Source of the DNA: an uncultured Planctomycetales bacterium
Lineage (GTDB): Bacteria; Planctomycetota; Planctomycetia; Pirellulales; S012-138
Length of the DNA: 28,491 nucleotides
Assembly (NCBI GenBank): GCA_937982665.1
Contig: CALJLD010000114.1
Span: 1 to 28,491, forward strand
Reading direction: 5' to 3'
The translations under genes were made by a program, and so were the position numbers. The first letter of the stretch is position 1; each line of letters starts with the position of its first letter. Of the stretch, positions 1 through 7,494 are shown one piece after another. The notes under the pieces were generated by a model, which worked only from the letters and a program-made list of their open reading frames with translations, did no database searches and was not told the origin of the DNA.

Positions 1-151
1 TACCGAACCGCATGGTCCTCCGCCCGTATCGTTACCCATTCACCTCGCGGTGGAAAACGATTGCATTTAAAAAAGGGCTGTTACAGGCCGATGTTGCACC
101 GCAGGGCCCGTTCAGTATTTGGCATTCCCGCCAAGCGAAATCGCGGCCTAC
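1..151. other. Window edge, no gene seen
   Basis: No reading frame here has a recognisable domain or plausible start. It lies downstream of the sugar transferase gene and its terminator, so it is probably an intergenic stretch leading to a gene outside the window. Confidence 0.4.
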
Positions 152-193
152 AAAAAGCGAAGAGGTCCAGAAGCATAGGGCCTCTGAACCTCT
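152..193 (-). terminator. Intrinsic terminator after the sugar transferase gene
   Basis: On the minus strand, arms at 193-180 and 174-161 can form a 14-bp stem (12 Watson-Crick pairs and two G-U wobbles) around a 5-nt loop. Four bases later comes a run of five T (156-152). It begins 35 nt after the TAA stop at 231-229. The two imperfect positions are G-U wobbles only when the minus strand is transcribed, which fits a terminator acting in that direction. Confidence 0.75.
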
Positions 194-228
194 TGCTAAC
201 GCCACGAGGAGTGATTCGACGTATTGTC

Positions 229-1038
229 TTAGTAAGCGCCGCGGCGGCTGAGCACGCTCCAAGGCGTCTTGAAGAGCAGCTTCAGATCGGTCCAGAACGA
301 TTGGTTGTCTACATACCAGATATCCATGCGGACCCAATCTTCAAAGCCAATCTCGCAGCGGCCGCTGATTTGCCACAGACAGGTCAAGCCCGGCTTGACG
401 GCCAAACGCTGCAGTTGCCAACGTTCGTATTGAGCAACTTCCTTGGCGACCGGCGGACGCGGTCCGACGAGCGACATATCACCGACGAGCACGTTAAACA
501 ACTGCGGCATTTCGTCGATGCTGAAGCTTCGCAGCCAACGGCCGATCTTGGTGACGCGGGGGTCGTGGCGGTTCTTGAAGACCGGGCCGGATTGTTCGTT
601 TTGCACGTCTTGCTGCACGGCTTCCGCGTCCAATCGCATAGTGCGGAACTTGTACATGGCAAACGGAATCCCGCGAAAGCCGATACGCTGTTGCACAAAC
701 AACGGCTTTCCTCGGGTGGTGATGAAAAGCGCGACGAACGTCGCCAGCATGATGGGCGAAAAGAGTGCGATGAAGAACAGGGCACCAACGATGTCGAAAG
801 CGCGCTTGGCAGCTTGGTATGCCTGGCTTCTATTGCCAGAAGGACCAACCAGCGGAGCACCCACCGTCAGGGCTTCAACAAGTTGCTTCTTCAGGTATGC
901 CTTCTTGTTGGGATCGGCGGCAACAGGAGCTTCCTCGGCCCAGCGATCGCGGGGCGGATGCAGGATGACGGCGCCATCCATGAAGACTCGGGCGGCGCCT
1001 TCGGGCAGTTTGAACGGGGCGGTGGGAAAAGAAGACAT
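229..1038 (-). CDS. Polyprenyl-phosphate sugar-1-phosphate transferase (bacterial sugar transferase family)
   Basis: The 269-residue protein belongs to the monotopic PglC/WcaJ-like sugar transferase family (PF02397), which moves a sugar-1-phosphate from a nucleotide sugar to undecaprenyl phosphate and so starts surface-glycan assembly at the inner membrane. Visible motifs, in order: KRAFDIVGA and one hydrophobic segment (about 78-107), the basic KFRTM motif (130-134), the catalytic Asp-Glu in DEMPQL (175-180), GDMSLVGPRP (186-195) and KPGLTCLWQISGR (215-227). About 75 soluble residues precede the core. The long N-terminal membrane domain of WcaJ is absent, so this is a PglC-like short form. 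The ATG at 1038 is used; a later ATG at 981 would also keep the whole core. It is the last gene of the leftward cluster and is followed by a terminator. The sugar donor cannot be read from the sequence. Confidence 0.92.
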   Translation of the reverse strand: MSSFPTAPFKLPEGAARVFMDGAVILHPPRDRWAEEAPVAADPNKKAYLKKQLVEALTVGAPLVGPSGNRSQAYQAAKRAFDIVGALFFIALFSPIMLATFVALFITTRGKPLFVQQRIGFRGIPFAMYKFRTMRLDAEAVQQDVQNEQSGPVFKNRHDPRVTKIGRWLRSFSIDEMPQLFNVLVGDMSLVGPRPPVAKEVAQYERWQLQRLAVKPGLTCLWQISGRCEIGFEDWVRMDIWYVDNQSFWTDLKLLFKTPWSVLSRRGAY

Positions 1039-1236
1039 GGTGACTCTCGGCTCTCGTGGCGTGTGGGTCTTGCGGGCGTTGCCAGACCACTAAGGCAAGC
1101 CGAGTGCCACCGAATGAGGCCCACAGGCAACACGCCATGGGATCTCCATTCGTAAATGCCGCGATAATCAGGGATTACGGCGACGCGATTTCCGCTGTGG
1201 AGCGGGATTCGCGCAGGCAGAAGCGTTGCCGGAGAT

Positions 1237-1284
1237 CAACACACGGTGTTGAGGCCAAAGCACGGTGTTGCGAGAAAGCAACAC
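1237..1284. repeat. Repeated CAACAC/GTGTTG hairpin element
   Basis: Between the cdsA stop and the sugar transferase start there are two small inverted repeats: CAACAC-acg-GTGTTG (1237-1251) and GTGTTGC-gagaaa-GCAACAC (1265-1284). Both contain the direct repeat CACGGTGTTG (1242-1251 and 1261-1270). No T tract follows on the minus strand, so this is not a typical terminator. It could be an mRNA hairpin or a protein-binding site; the function is unknown. Confidence 0.4.
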
Positions 1285-1312
1285 AGGGCAGCGGGCTGAG
1301 AGCAGAAAGCCG

Positions 1313-2377
1313 CTACCCGCTCATCAAGAACCGGCTGAGATAGAAGAACACTGGAGCGGCAAAACAGATGGAATCGATCCGGTCCAGCACGCCTCCGTGC
1401 CCCACGACAAGCGTGCCGTAGTCACGGACGCCGCGGTCCCGTTTGATGGCGGACATGGTCATGCCGCCGGTGAAACCAATCGCCGTCACAATGGCCGCTG
1501 CCGACGCGGCTTCCCATGGGCGGAAGGGAGTTGCCCACCAGAGCAGCGCGCCCAGGACGGTTGATGTGCAGATGCCGCCAAAGAGCCCTTCCCAGGTGCG
1601 GTCGCCGCTGACTTCCGGGGCAATCACCCGTCGCCCCAGGAGTTTGCCCCACAGGTATTGAGCGACATCGCCCAACTGGATGATCAGCACAAAGAAGAAC
1701 AACAGCCTGGCTTTGTCCTCCAGGGTTAAGGGGCTGCGCGGGTCTCCTTCCGAAGGCGAAACCAGATCGGCGCCAAGCTCCTCGCCCAAGTCACGCTCGT
1801 TGTCAAGCTTGCTGTCCTGCGCGCGACGACCATTCGGCTCCGGCACCGGCAAGTCTTGAGTGAGCATCGCCGGAGCGTGGCTCAAGCAATAGACCGAGAT
1901 CATCAGCCCTGCTTGAATGACGGCGATGCGCTGCAGAAATCGCTTGTAGTCGCCGGCGATCGCGATTCTGCCGGCAATGAACAGAAACCCGAACACGGGG
2001 ATCACTACCGCATACCAGTCGTACATGTTGAAGCCCACAAGCACGTACTGGAATGGAGTGAAGAAGAAGAACACCCAAAACAGCGCGCGGTGATCGGCGC
2101 GTCGCGTGGGCGTGGCCGTAATGAACTCGCGGAGTGCGAAGAACGAAATCCCGCCAAAGAGCACAACCGTTGCCGTCTGGCCCAGGATGAAAGCCGCCGC
2201 CAGCGCGGAGCAGATGATCCACCAGGAACGAATGCGCAGATGGAACTGCTCAACAATGGCCGGATTGAGCGCCGTATCGTACCGGCGCTTAAGGATTTGC
2301 CCGGCCGCTGTGGCAATTGCCAGGATGACCAGGGTGCCGCCGACAAGCCAGATTGTTGTCGGGTCGGGCGTTTTCAT
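1313..2377 (-). CDS. cdsA: Phosphatidate cytidylyltransferase
   Basis: This integral membrane enzyme makes CDP-diacylglycerol from CTP and phosphatidic acid, the branch-point precursor of phosphatidylglycerol, cardiolipin and phosphatidylserine. The C-terminus carries the family signature: SAIKRDRGVRDYG followed by GHGGVLDRID, with the conserved Asp residues and the HGG core. Several hydrophobic segments are visible, interrupted by an acidic, soluble loop near the middle (about residues 170-215) that looks lineage-specific. The ATG at 2377 is chosen because it overlaps the plsC stop codon as ATGA (2374-2377), implying translational coupling. The frame stays open to 2476, but that extension lies inside plsC and is not hydrophobic. 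The length of 354 residues is somewhat longer than E. coli CdsA. Confidence 0.93.
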   Translation of the reverse strand: MKTPDPTTIWLVGGTLVILAIATAAGQILKRRYDTALNPAIVEQFHLRIRSWWIICSALAAAFILGQTATVVLFGGISFFALREFITATPTRRADHRALFWVFFFFTPFQYVLVGFNMYDWYAVVIPVFGFLFIAGRIAIAGDYKRFLQRIAVIQAGLMISVYCLSHAPAMLTQDLPVPEPNGRRAQDSKLDNERDLGEELGADLVSPSEGDPRSPLTLEDKARLLFFFVLIIQLGDVAQYLWGKLLGRRVIAPEVSGDRTWEGLFGGICTSTVLGALLWWATPFRPWEAASAAAIVTAIGFTGGMTMSAIKRDRGVRDYGTLVVGHGGVLDRIDSICFAAPVFFYLSRFLMSG

Positions 2378-3084
2378 TCGTCTTTGAGGCGGATAACGGA
2401 CTCGCGAGCGCGCTTGAGGAATTCCGTCTTGGGTTCTTTGGCCTGCAACCAGATTGGCGGACCAAAGGTGATGCAACTCAACAGCGGCACCGGCAACACT
2501 TCGCCCCGCGGCAGCACGCGATTCAAATTGTCCATATGAACGGGCACAAGTTCCAAGTCAGGGCGTTTCTTGGAGAGGTAATAGAGTCCGCTCTTGAACT
2601 CGCCCACTTCCTCGCCGGAGCTGCGGCCGCCTTCGGGAAAAACAATCAGCGAATGCGTATCGCCAATGGCTTTGATCATCAAGTCGATTGGGCTCTTATG
2701 CACTTTGACGTTGTGCCGATCAATCAGCAACGCATTGAAGACCTTGTTGGCCAGGTAGCGGCGAACTGGCCCTTTGTCCCAATAGTCCTTCGCGGCAACC
2801 GGTCGCGTCAGGCGGCGGCAATCGTGCGGAAGCGCGGACCACAATGTGATCGCGTCCAGATGGCTGGTGTGGTTAGCGAAGTAGACTCGTTGGCAGGTAT
2901 CAGGCTGGCAATCAACCCAACGACTTGTCGAGCCCGAAAGCAGCTTGGCCAGGCCCACCAACAGACCGCCAGTCAACTGCGAACCCAAACTCGGTCGCGC
3001 AAGCGTGTTCTCCGCAGCATCATCCGCTGCTGAGCGCTCATGGCGAGAATCGCGAGACACGGGATAGAAAGGCTCTGTTGTCAA
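2374..3084 (-). CDS. plsC: 1-acyl-sn-glycerol-3-phosphate acyltransferase (PlsC-type)
   Basis: The 236-residue protein is a member of the LPLAT/AGPAT family, which acylates lysophosphatidic acid to phosphatidic acid. Box I, NHTSHLD (H-x4-D catalytic dyad), is at about residues 71-77, and the phosphate-binding box FPEGGRS is near residue 150. The product is the substrate of CdsA, whose gene starts inside the stop codon of this one, so two successive steps of phospholipid synthesis are translationally coupled. The ORF starts at ATG 3084, 95 nt downstream of the VCBS-protein stop. The first 35 residues are polar and the start could lie further in. Some family members acylate other lysolipids, but the pairing with cdsA favours the phospholipid role. 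Confidence 0.88.
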   Translation of the reverse strand: MTTEPFYPVSRDSRHERSAADDAAENTLARPSLGSQLTGGLLVGLAKLLSGSTSRWVDCQPDTCQRVYFANHTSHLDAITLWSALPHDCRRLTRPVAAKDYWDKGPVRRYLANKVFNALLIDRHNVKVHKSPIDLMIKAIGDTHSLIVFPEGGRSSGEEVGEFKSGLYYLSKKRPDLELVPVHMDNLNRVLPRGEVLPVPLLSCITFGPPIWLQAKEPKTEFLKRARESVIRLKDE

Positions 3085-3179
3085 TTGAGGTAACGGCTCG
3101 AAGTGAGTTGCTTTATCAGATCATGATCGGGCAGGCGAATGAAAGCGAGCCCAATCCGCTGCCCAGTCCTGGTTACGAA

Positions 3180-4343
3180 CTACTGCCTCCGCTGTTCCAG
3201 GTAGAAAACGCCCTGTTTGTTGGCCGTAACGATGTCCAACTGACCATCCCCGTTGACGTCATGCACAACAAATTGAGTTCCAATGCCACTGTTGCTATCG
3301 GCCAGATGCTTCGCGAACTGGGGCTGGCCGTTTTCCCTACCGACCTCAAACCAGTGGACCAAAACTGGCTCGTCGCTCCCCGGATCTCCACCGTTGTGGG
3401 CCCACCAGCGTTTGCCGGTGACAATGTCCGGTGTGCCGTCGCCGTTGATGTCGGCGAAGCACATGGAATGCGTCTGGGAAAAGGACTCGTCAATGGTGTG
3501 CGTCATCCAACCGGAATCTGTCTGTTCATGCCACCAGACTCCATAACGGTGCGCACTGGACGAAACCACATCGGCATCGCCGTCACCATCGAAGTCAAAG
3601 ACATGCATCTGTCCACATTCTTCCCCCAAGTCGGCTTCGTGGAAAGCCCAGGGCCCTTCGTGTTCGTCCAAGTTTTGCGGAGCTTCAAACCAACCTTGGG
3701 GGATGAGGACGTCTTTGCGGCCATCTCCGTTGATGTCTCCAATCCCCAGCCCATGAAAATAGCGCTGAGTTCGGTTGGGCATGGATGTTGAGATGGGCGT
3801 CATCGTCCAAGGCTGACGAACATCATCGCTGCGACGGACAATCACAAACTTGTCACCGCTGGAGCAAACGAGTTCCGCCGTGCCGTCGCCGTCGATGTCC
3901 GTATAGGTTGGACTTTCGTTGTTGGTTTCCTGCAAGATCATGTGAGCTTCCCACAGGCCTCCAGCCTGGCCGGGATTCTCCAGCCAGATTGTCTCACGCC
4001 CCGGAAAGCCCATCACGATCAGGTCCACCCAACCGTCACCGTCAACGTCATCCGCGGCGTTGACAAAGCTTTCGCTGTATTGCTTGGGATCAAACACGTT
4101 GGGCTCAGCGGTCATTTCCACCAATTCCCAATCTGGCCCGGCGAAGTAGACATCCGCGCAGGCGATATCCATTTGGCCGTCATTGTTGAAGTCCGCGACG
4201 GCCACTCCTTCGCTGCGAAACCGGTTATCCAGATGAGTTTTCACGAACTCAATTTCCTGGGCTAACCCTCTTTGCGCGATCCCCGCGGAACAGGACAAGA
4301 AGCCCGCAATCAGCAAGCTGGTAACGAAAGCGCGCATTGTCAT
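3180..4343 (-). CDS. Secreted FG-GAP/VCBS-repeat beta-propeller protein
   Basis: The 387-residue protein begins with a signal peptide (basic start, hydrophobic stretch about residues 6-25, possible cleavage near RGLA-QE). The rest contains seven calcium-binding D-x-[DN]-x-DG loops: DFNNDGQMD, DVDGDGWVD, DIDGDGTAE, DINGDGRKD, DFDGDGDAD, DINGDGTPD and DVNGDGQLD. Seven repeats suit a seven-bladed integrin-like propeller exported to the periplasm or outside. No catalytic domain is seen. The start at ATG 4343 is chosen because it gives the signal peptide; the frame stays open to 4904, but that part is low-quality sequence shared with the divergent HTH gene. Such proteins are numerous in planctomycetes and their substrates are mostly unknown. 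It may be the first gene of the plsC-cdsA-sugar transferase unit. Confidence 0.85.
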   Translation of the reverse strand: MTMRAFVTSLLIAGFLSCSAGIAQRGLAQEIEFVKTHLDNRFRSEGVAVADFNNDGQMDIACADVYFAGPDWELVEMTAEPNVFDPKQYSESFVNAADDVDGDGWVDLIVMGFPGRETIWLENPGQAGGLWEAHMILQETNNESPTYTDIDGDGTAELVCSSGDKFVIVRRSDDVRQPWTMTPISTSMPNRTQRYFHGLGIGDINGDGRKDVLIPQGWFEAPQNLDEHEGPWAFHEADLGEECGQMHVFDFDGDGDADVVSSSAHRYGVWWHEQTDSGWMTHTIDESFSQTHSMCFADINGDGTPDIVTGKRWWAHNGGDPGSDEPVLVHWFEVGRENGQPQFAKHLADSNSGIGTQFVVHDVNGDGQLDIVTANKQGVFYLEQRRQ

Positions 4344-4632
4344 AGCCTGTGGCCCGCAGTGAGAGGGAAGACCTTGCCAGCATGGCGGCCGTCCCCAAAT
4401 AGAAAATCGCCAGACTGTGAGTCTAACCCGAAACGCGGCGGTGGGAAAGCAAAGCAGCGCGGGGGAACTGCCTGCCGCCCGATTCTCATGCTCCAAATTG
4501 CCCGAACGGGCTTCGCGGAATCCGGCCAAAGGTCCTGCGCGTACTGTCAGCTTAGTGTCATAGCCTCGCCTTAAACTGCCCCACCGCGATTTCGCGCCGA
4601 TTTGGCACCTTCGCGACGAGCTTTCAGGGGCA
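4344..4632. other. Divergent intergenic region
   Basis: This region separates the minus-strand VCBS gene from the plus-strand HTH gene and should hold both promoters. I could not identify a convincing -35/-10 pair or operator in it. If the HTH gene starts later than 4633, the region is longer. Confidence 0.4.
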
Positions 4633-5199
4633 ATGGCGGAAATACGGACGATTGCGATATCGACGACAGCGACACGGACAGTGAATCCGACGATGGCCGA
4701 GCAGGGAAGGAAATCCAGGAGTAAAGAGAAACTCGCTGCGGTGAACCGTACGGCCGTTTTCGCCCAACGGGACGCTTCAAGTCCATCACCGCGAGCCGCT
4801 CTTCCACAAACCTCCACATCAGCGCGACCTTCGCGCCGAACCGTCCAGCGAGTGCAAAGCGGCCGTCGGACGATCATCAGAACGCGACTCGTACGAGAAC
4901 GCACGCATCAGCTGACAAACAAAGAGCAAGAGGTGGCTCGGTTAATTTCGCTATGGTGTACCGTTCCCGAGGCGGCGAGCATTCTCTATCGCAGCCCCAA
5001 CACCGTGGACAACCACAAAGCCAGCGCGATGAAGAAACTGGGGACGCACAACCTGGCGACCTTCACGCGGTGCATCATCCAGCTTGGCATCTCTAGCTTG
5101 GATGACCAGCTCACGACTGAGGAACAGCAACGGAAAGTCAAAGCGGCCAAGGCAAAGGTAACCCGCAATCAAAAGTCCGAGCCCAAGCAGCCGCGATAG
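4633..5199 (+). CDS. Orphan LuxR/GerE-type helix-turn-helix regulator
   Basis: A LuxR-type HTH spans about residues 92-155 of the 188-residue frame: LTNKEQEVARLI opens it, and SPNTVDNHKASAMKKLGTHN is the recognition helix region with the typical TVxNH core. There is no receiver or sensor domain. The C-terminus is a Lys/Gln-rich tail. The start is uncertain: residues 1-85 are Arg/Ser/Thr-rich without a fold I can recognise, and no candidate start has a well-spaced Shine-Dalgarno sequence. Alternatives are ATG 4693 and GTG 4741. The usual small-residue turn of LuxR HTH domains is replaced by CTVPEAASIL. It is transcribed away from the VCBS gene, which is a possible target, though this is only positional inference. 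Confidence 0.72.
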   Translation: MAEIRTIAISTTATRTVNPTMAEQGRKSRSKEKLAAVNRTAVFAQRDASSPSPRAALPQTSTSARPSRRTVQRVQSGRRTIIRTRLVRERTHQLTNKEQEVARLISLWCTVPEAASILYRSPNTVDNHKASAMKKLGTHNLATFTRCIIQLGISSLDDQLTTEEQQRKVKAAKAKVTRNQKSEPKQPR

Positions 5200-5250
5200 A
5201 TGGCGCGCTTAGCTGGCTTGTCAGCTTTCATTGCATCGGCACACAACGAA

Positions 5251-6540
5251 CTATGCCGCAGTGGACTCAACCGTCCGGGCCAGGATCTCAAGCATCTTGT
5301 CGATTTCGCTTTCGCTGACACACAAAGCCGGGCAGAAGCGAACGCCTGCCTTGCCGCAGCCCAGGACCAGCAGCCCGTTGTAGAATGCCGCGTTAACCAC
5401 CGCGTTCCGCAACTTTGGATCAGGCTGGCCGTTGGAGACAACGTCCACCGCCTGCATCAATCCAATCCCGCGGGCGTTGGCGAGTGAATCGTGTGAGCCA
5501 CAAAGTCCTTGCAAACCTTGTTGCAGCTGCTCGCCGCGTGTGGTGGCATTGGCCATAAATCCGCCTTCGATCAATTTGATGGTCGCCAGCGATGCCGCGC
5601 AGCTGACCGGGTTTCCGCCAAAGGTCGAAGCATGGCTGCCCGGTGGCCAGTTCATTTGTTCTTCGCGAGCGACAAGCGCACCAAGCGGCATCCCGCTGGC
5701 GATGCCTTTGGCCATGGTGATCAAATCCGGCACAACACCAAAGTGCTCGCAAGCAAACATCTTCCCGGTGCGGCCCATTCCGGCTTGAACCTCATCAGCA
5801 ACAAGCAAGATGCCATGCGTGTCACAAACTTCGCGCAGCATAGGCAGGAAGTCAGCGTGCGGGACAATGTAGCCGCCTTCGCCTTGGATCGGCTCAACGA
5901 AGATCGCGGCGACTTCTTCCGGCGGCGCGACGCGTTCAAACAACTTCTGCAGTTCCGCGCGATCGCAGTTGTAGTCCAAGCGATGTACGCCCGGTACAAG
6001 CGGACCAAATCCCTGCTGCTGCAGCGCTTTGGAGCCGCCTATCGACATCGCTCCGTACGTGCGTCCATGGAATGCGCCGTAGAACGAGATGATTCGCGGA
6101 CGCTTGGTGTGGAAGCGGGAAAGTTTTATCGCCGCCTCGATACTCTCCGCGCCACTGTTGGTGAAGAAGACACGTTTCTTGGCATCGCCCGGTGCCAGCT
6201 CAGCCAACTTCTCCGCTAGTTCAATCTCTGGAGCGTAATAGAAATCCGTGCCGGACATGTGGATCAAATTGCCAGCTTGGTCACTGATCGCCTTTACGAC
6301 TTCCGGGTGTGCATGCCCTGTTGCCGTCACGGCAATGCCTGCGGTGAAGTCGAGGAAGGAATTGCCATCGACATCTTCGATAACACAACCATGCGCGCGG
6401 CCTACGACCAACGGATAATCGCGCGTGTACGAAGGCGAAAGCACACGGTCATCGCGGGCAATCCAGGCTTGAGCCTTGGGACCGGGGAGTTCCGTAACAA
6501 TGTTGGGAACAGTTGTGGCTTCACTCATTTGCGTCGTCAT
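5251..6540 (-). CDS. Class III PLP aminotransferase (acetylornithine/GABA aminotransferase-like)
   Basis: The 429-residue protein is full length for class III aminotransferases. Key sites seen: NSGAES (128-133) for PLP phosphate, YGAFHGRT (154-161), the aromatic-ring Asp in ADEVQAGMGRTG (248-259) and the Schiff-base Lys278 in LITMAKGIASG. The N-terminal block PGPKAQAWIARD...LSPSYTR resembles the subgroup annotated as acetyl-ornithine aminotransferase family or archaeal omega-aminotransferase, whose characterised members act on ornithine, GABA or, in Thermococcales, as broad amino-acid racemases. The exact substrate is therefore open; no arg or gab genes are adjacent. The start at ATG 6540 is used; ATG 6528 is a close alternative. 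It converges with the HTH gene across a 51-nt gap. Confidence 0.88.
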   Translation of the reverse strand: MTTQMSEATTVPNIVTELPGPKAQAWIARDDRVLSPSYTRDYPLVVGRAHGCVIEDVDGNSFLDFTAGIAVTATGHAHPEVVKAISDQAGNLIHMSGTDFYYAPEIELAEKLAELAPGDAKKRVFFTNSGAESIEAAIKLSRFHTKRPRIISFYGAFHGRTYGAMSIGGSKALQQQGFGPLVPGVHRLDYNCDRAELQKLFERVAPPEEVAAIFVEPIQGEGGYIVPHADFLPMLREVCDTHGILLVADEVQAGMGRTGKMFACEHFGVVPDLITMAKGIASGMPLGALVAREEQMNWPPGSHASTFGGNPVSCAASLATIKLIEGGFMANATTRGEQLQQGLQGLCGSHDSLANARGIGLMQAVDVVSNGQPDPKLRNAVVNAAFYNGLLVLGCGKAGVRFCPALCVSESEIDKMLEILARTVESTAA

Positions 6541-6727
6541 TTGATTTCCCGTTGTCGGTCGTCCGTGATCAAATTTTCGCCTGGGCTGGCATATTTATTC
6601 TTTCCCATCCCGGCTTCCGTGTCGATGGCAGTCCGCCAGCCGTTGCTTTCAATCGCCATGTAGTTCATCTTAGGGTTCTTTCCCCGGAGGGAATCCCGCG
6701 CGGCGCGGGCACAAGAGGCGAAACGTG

Positions 6728-7480
6728 ATGCTCAAATCAATTGCCAGAAGCTGTTTTGGCTATGATCGCCGCCAGGCGATGTGGCGGTTTTTTCGCCGCA
6801 TTGGAAACTGGGGACTGACCCGCAAATGCCCTTGCTGTGGGGCGAGTGTGCGAAACTTCCTCCCCTATGGCGATCCGCCGCGTGAGAACGCGGCCTGCCC
6901 CATCTGTGGTTCGCTGGAACGGCATCGGCTGATTTGGATGTACTTCCAGCAACGCACGGATCTGCTGGACGGCAAACCCAAGAAGATGCTCCACGTTGCG
7001 CCGGAGCGGCAGCTTGGCCATCTGTTTGAGCGGCAGCCACACATTGACTACTTGTCCGGTGATCTGCTCAATGAGCGCTCCATGGTCAAGATGGACATCA
7101 CGGACATTCAATTTCCGGATGAGCAATTTGATGTGATCTATTGCAGCCATGTGTTGGAACATGTCCCGGAAGATCGCCGGGCCATGCGCGAATTCTATCG
7201 CGTGCTCAAACCCGGCGGCTGGGCAATCCTGCAAGTGCCCATCGGTGCTGATACAACGTATGAGGATCCCACCATCACTTCGCCTGAGGAACGCTTCCGG
7301 GTATTCGGTCAGGCCGATCATGTTCGCATTTACGGTCCGGACTATGCGGACCGACTGAAGGAATCAGACTTCAACGTCACCATCGACAAGTTCGCCGCGG
7401 AGCTTCCGGAAAAGGAAGCCCAACGCTATGGGCTGCAACTTGACGAGACGATTCACTTCTGCCGAAAAGAATCGTCATAG
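6728..7480 (+). CDS. SAM-dependent methyltransferase with N-terminal Cys4 zinc motif
   Basis: The 250-residue protein has two CxxC pairs (C34/C37 in KCPCCG and C57/C60 in ACPICGSLERHR) that probably bind zinc. A class I methyltransferase fold follows: MLHVAPERQL in place of the usual glycine-rich motif I (about 87-96), YLSGDLL for the acidic strand-2 end, FDVIYCSHVLEHVPED (134-149) and YRVLKPGGW. The acceptor is unknown. ATG 6728 is chosen; a GTG at 6725 directly before it is equally possible. An AAGAGG Shine-Dalgarno sequence at 6713-6718 suits either. The gene is convergent with the GT4 gene, leaving only 14 nt. It borders the glycan operon, so a carbohydrate target is plausible but not shown. 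Confidence 0.85.
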   Translation: MLKSIARSCFGYDRRQAMWRFFRRIGNWGLTRKCPCCGASVRNFLPYGDPPRENAACPICGSLERHRLIWMYFQQRTDLLDGKPKKMLHVAPERQLGHLFERQPHIDYLSGDLLNERSMVKMDITDIQFPDEQFDVIYCSHVLEHVPEDRRAMREFYRVLKPGGWAILQVPIGADTTYEDPTITSPEERFRVFGQADHVRIYGPDYADRLKESDFNVTIDKFAAELPEKEAQRYGLQLDETIHFCRKESS

Positions 7481-7494
7481 TTCGTCGTGTTTCG

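Noticed and set aside
61..1155. 364-residue plus-strand frame opposite the sugar transferase gene
   Set aside because: It has no recognisable domain, and its composition is that of an antisense shadow. The minus strand has a complete conserved enzyme.
4344..4904. N-terminal extension of the VCBS-protein frame
   Set aside because: The signal peptide starts at 4343. The extension is not protein-like and would overlap the divergent HTH gene.
5211..5226. Terminator between the HTH and aminotransferase genes (AGCTG/CAGCT)
   Set aside because: There are only 5 bp of stem and a weak T-rich stretch, too little to support a call.
5251..6540. Firm naming as argD or gabT
   Set aside because: Catalytic motifs are shared by the whole class III family, and no pathway genes are adjacent, so only the family is given.
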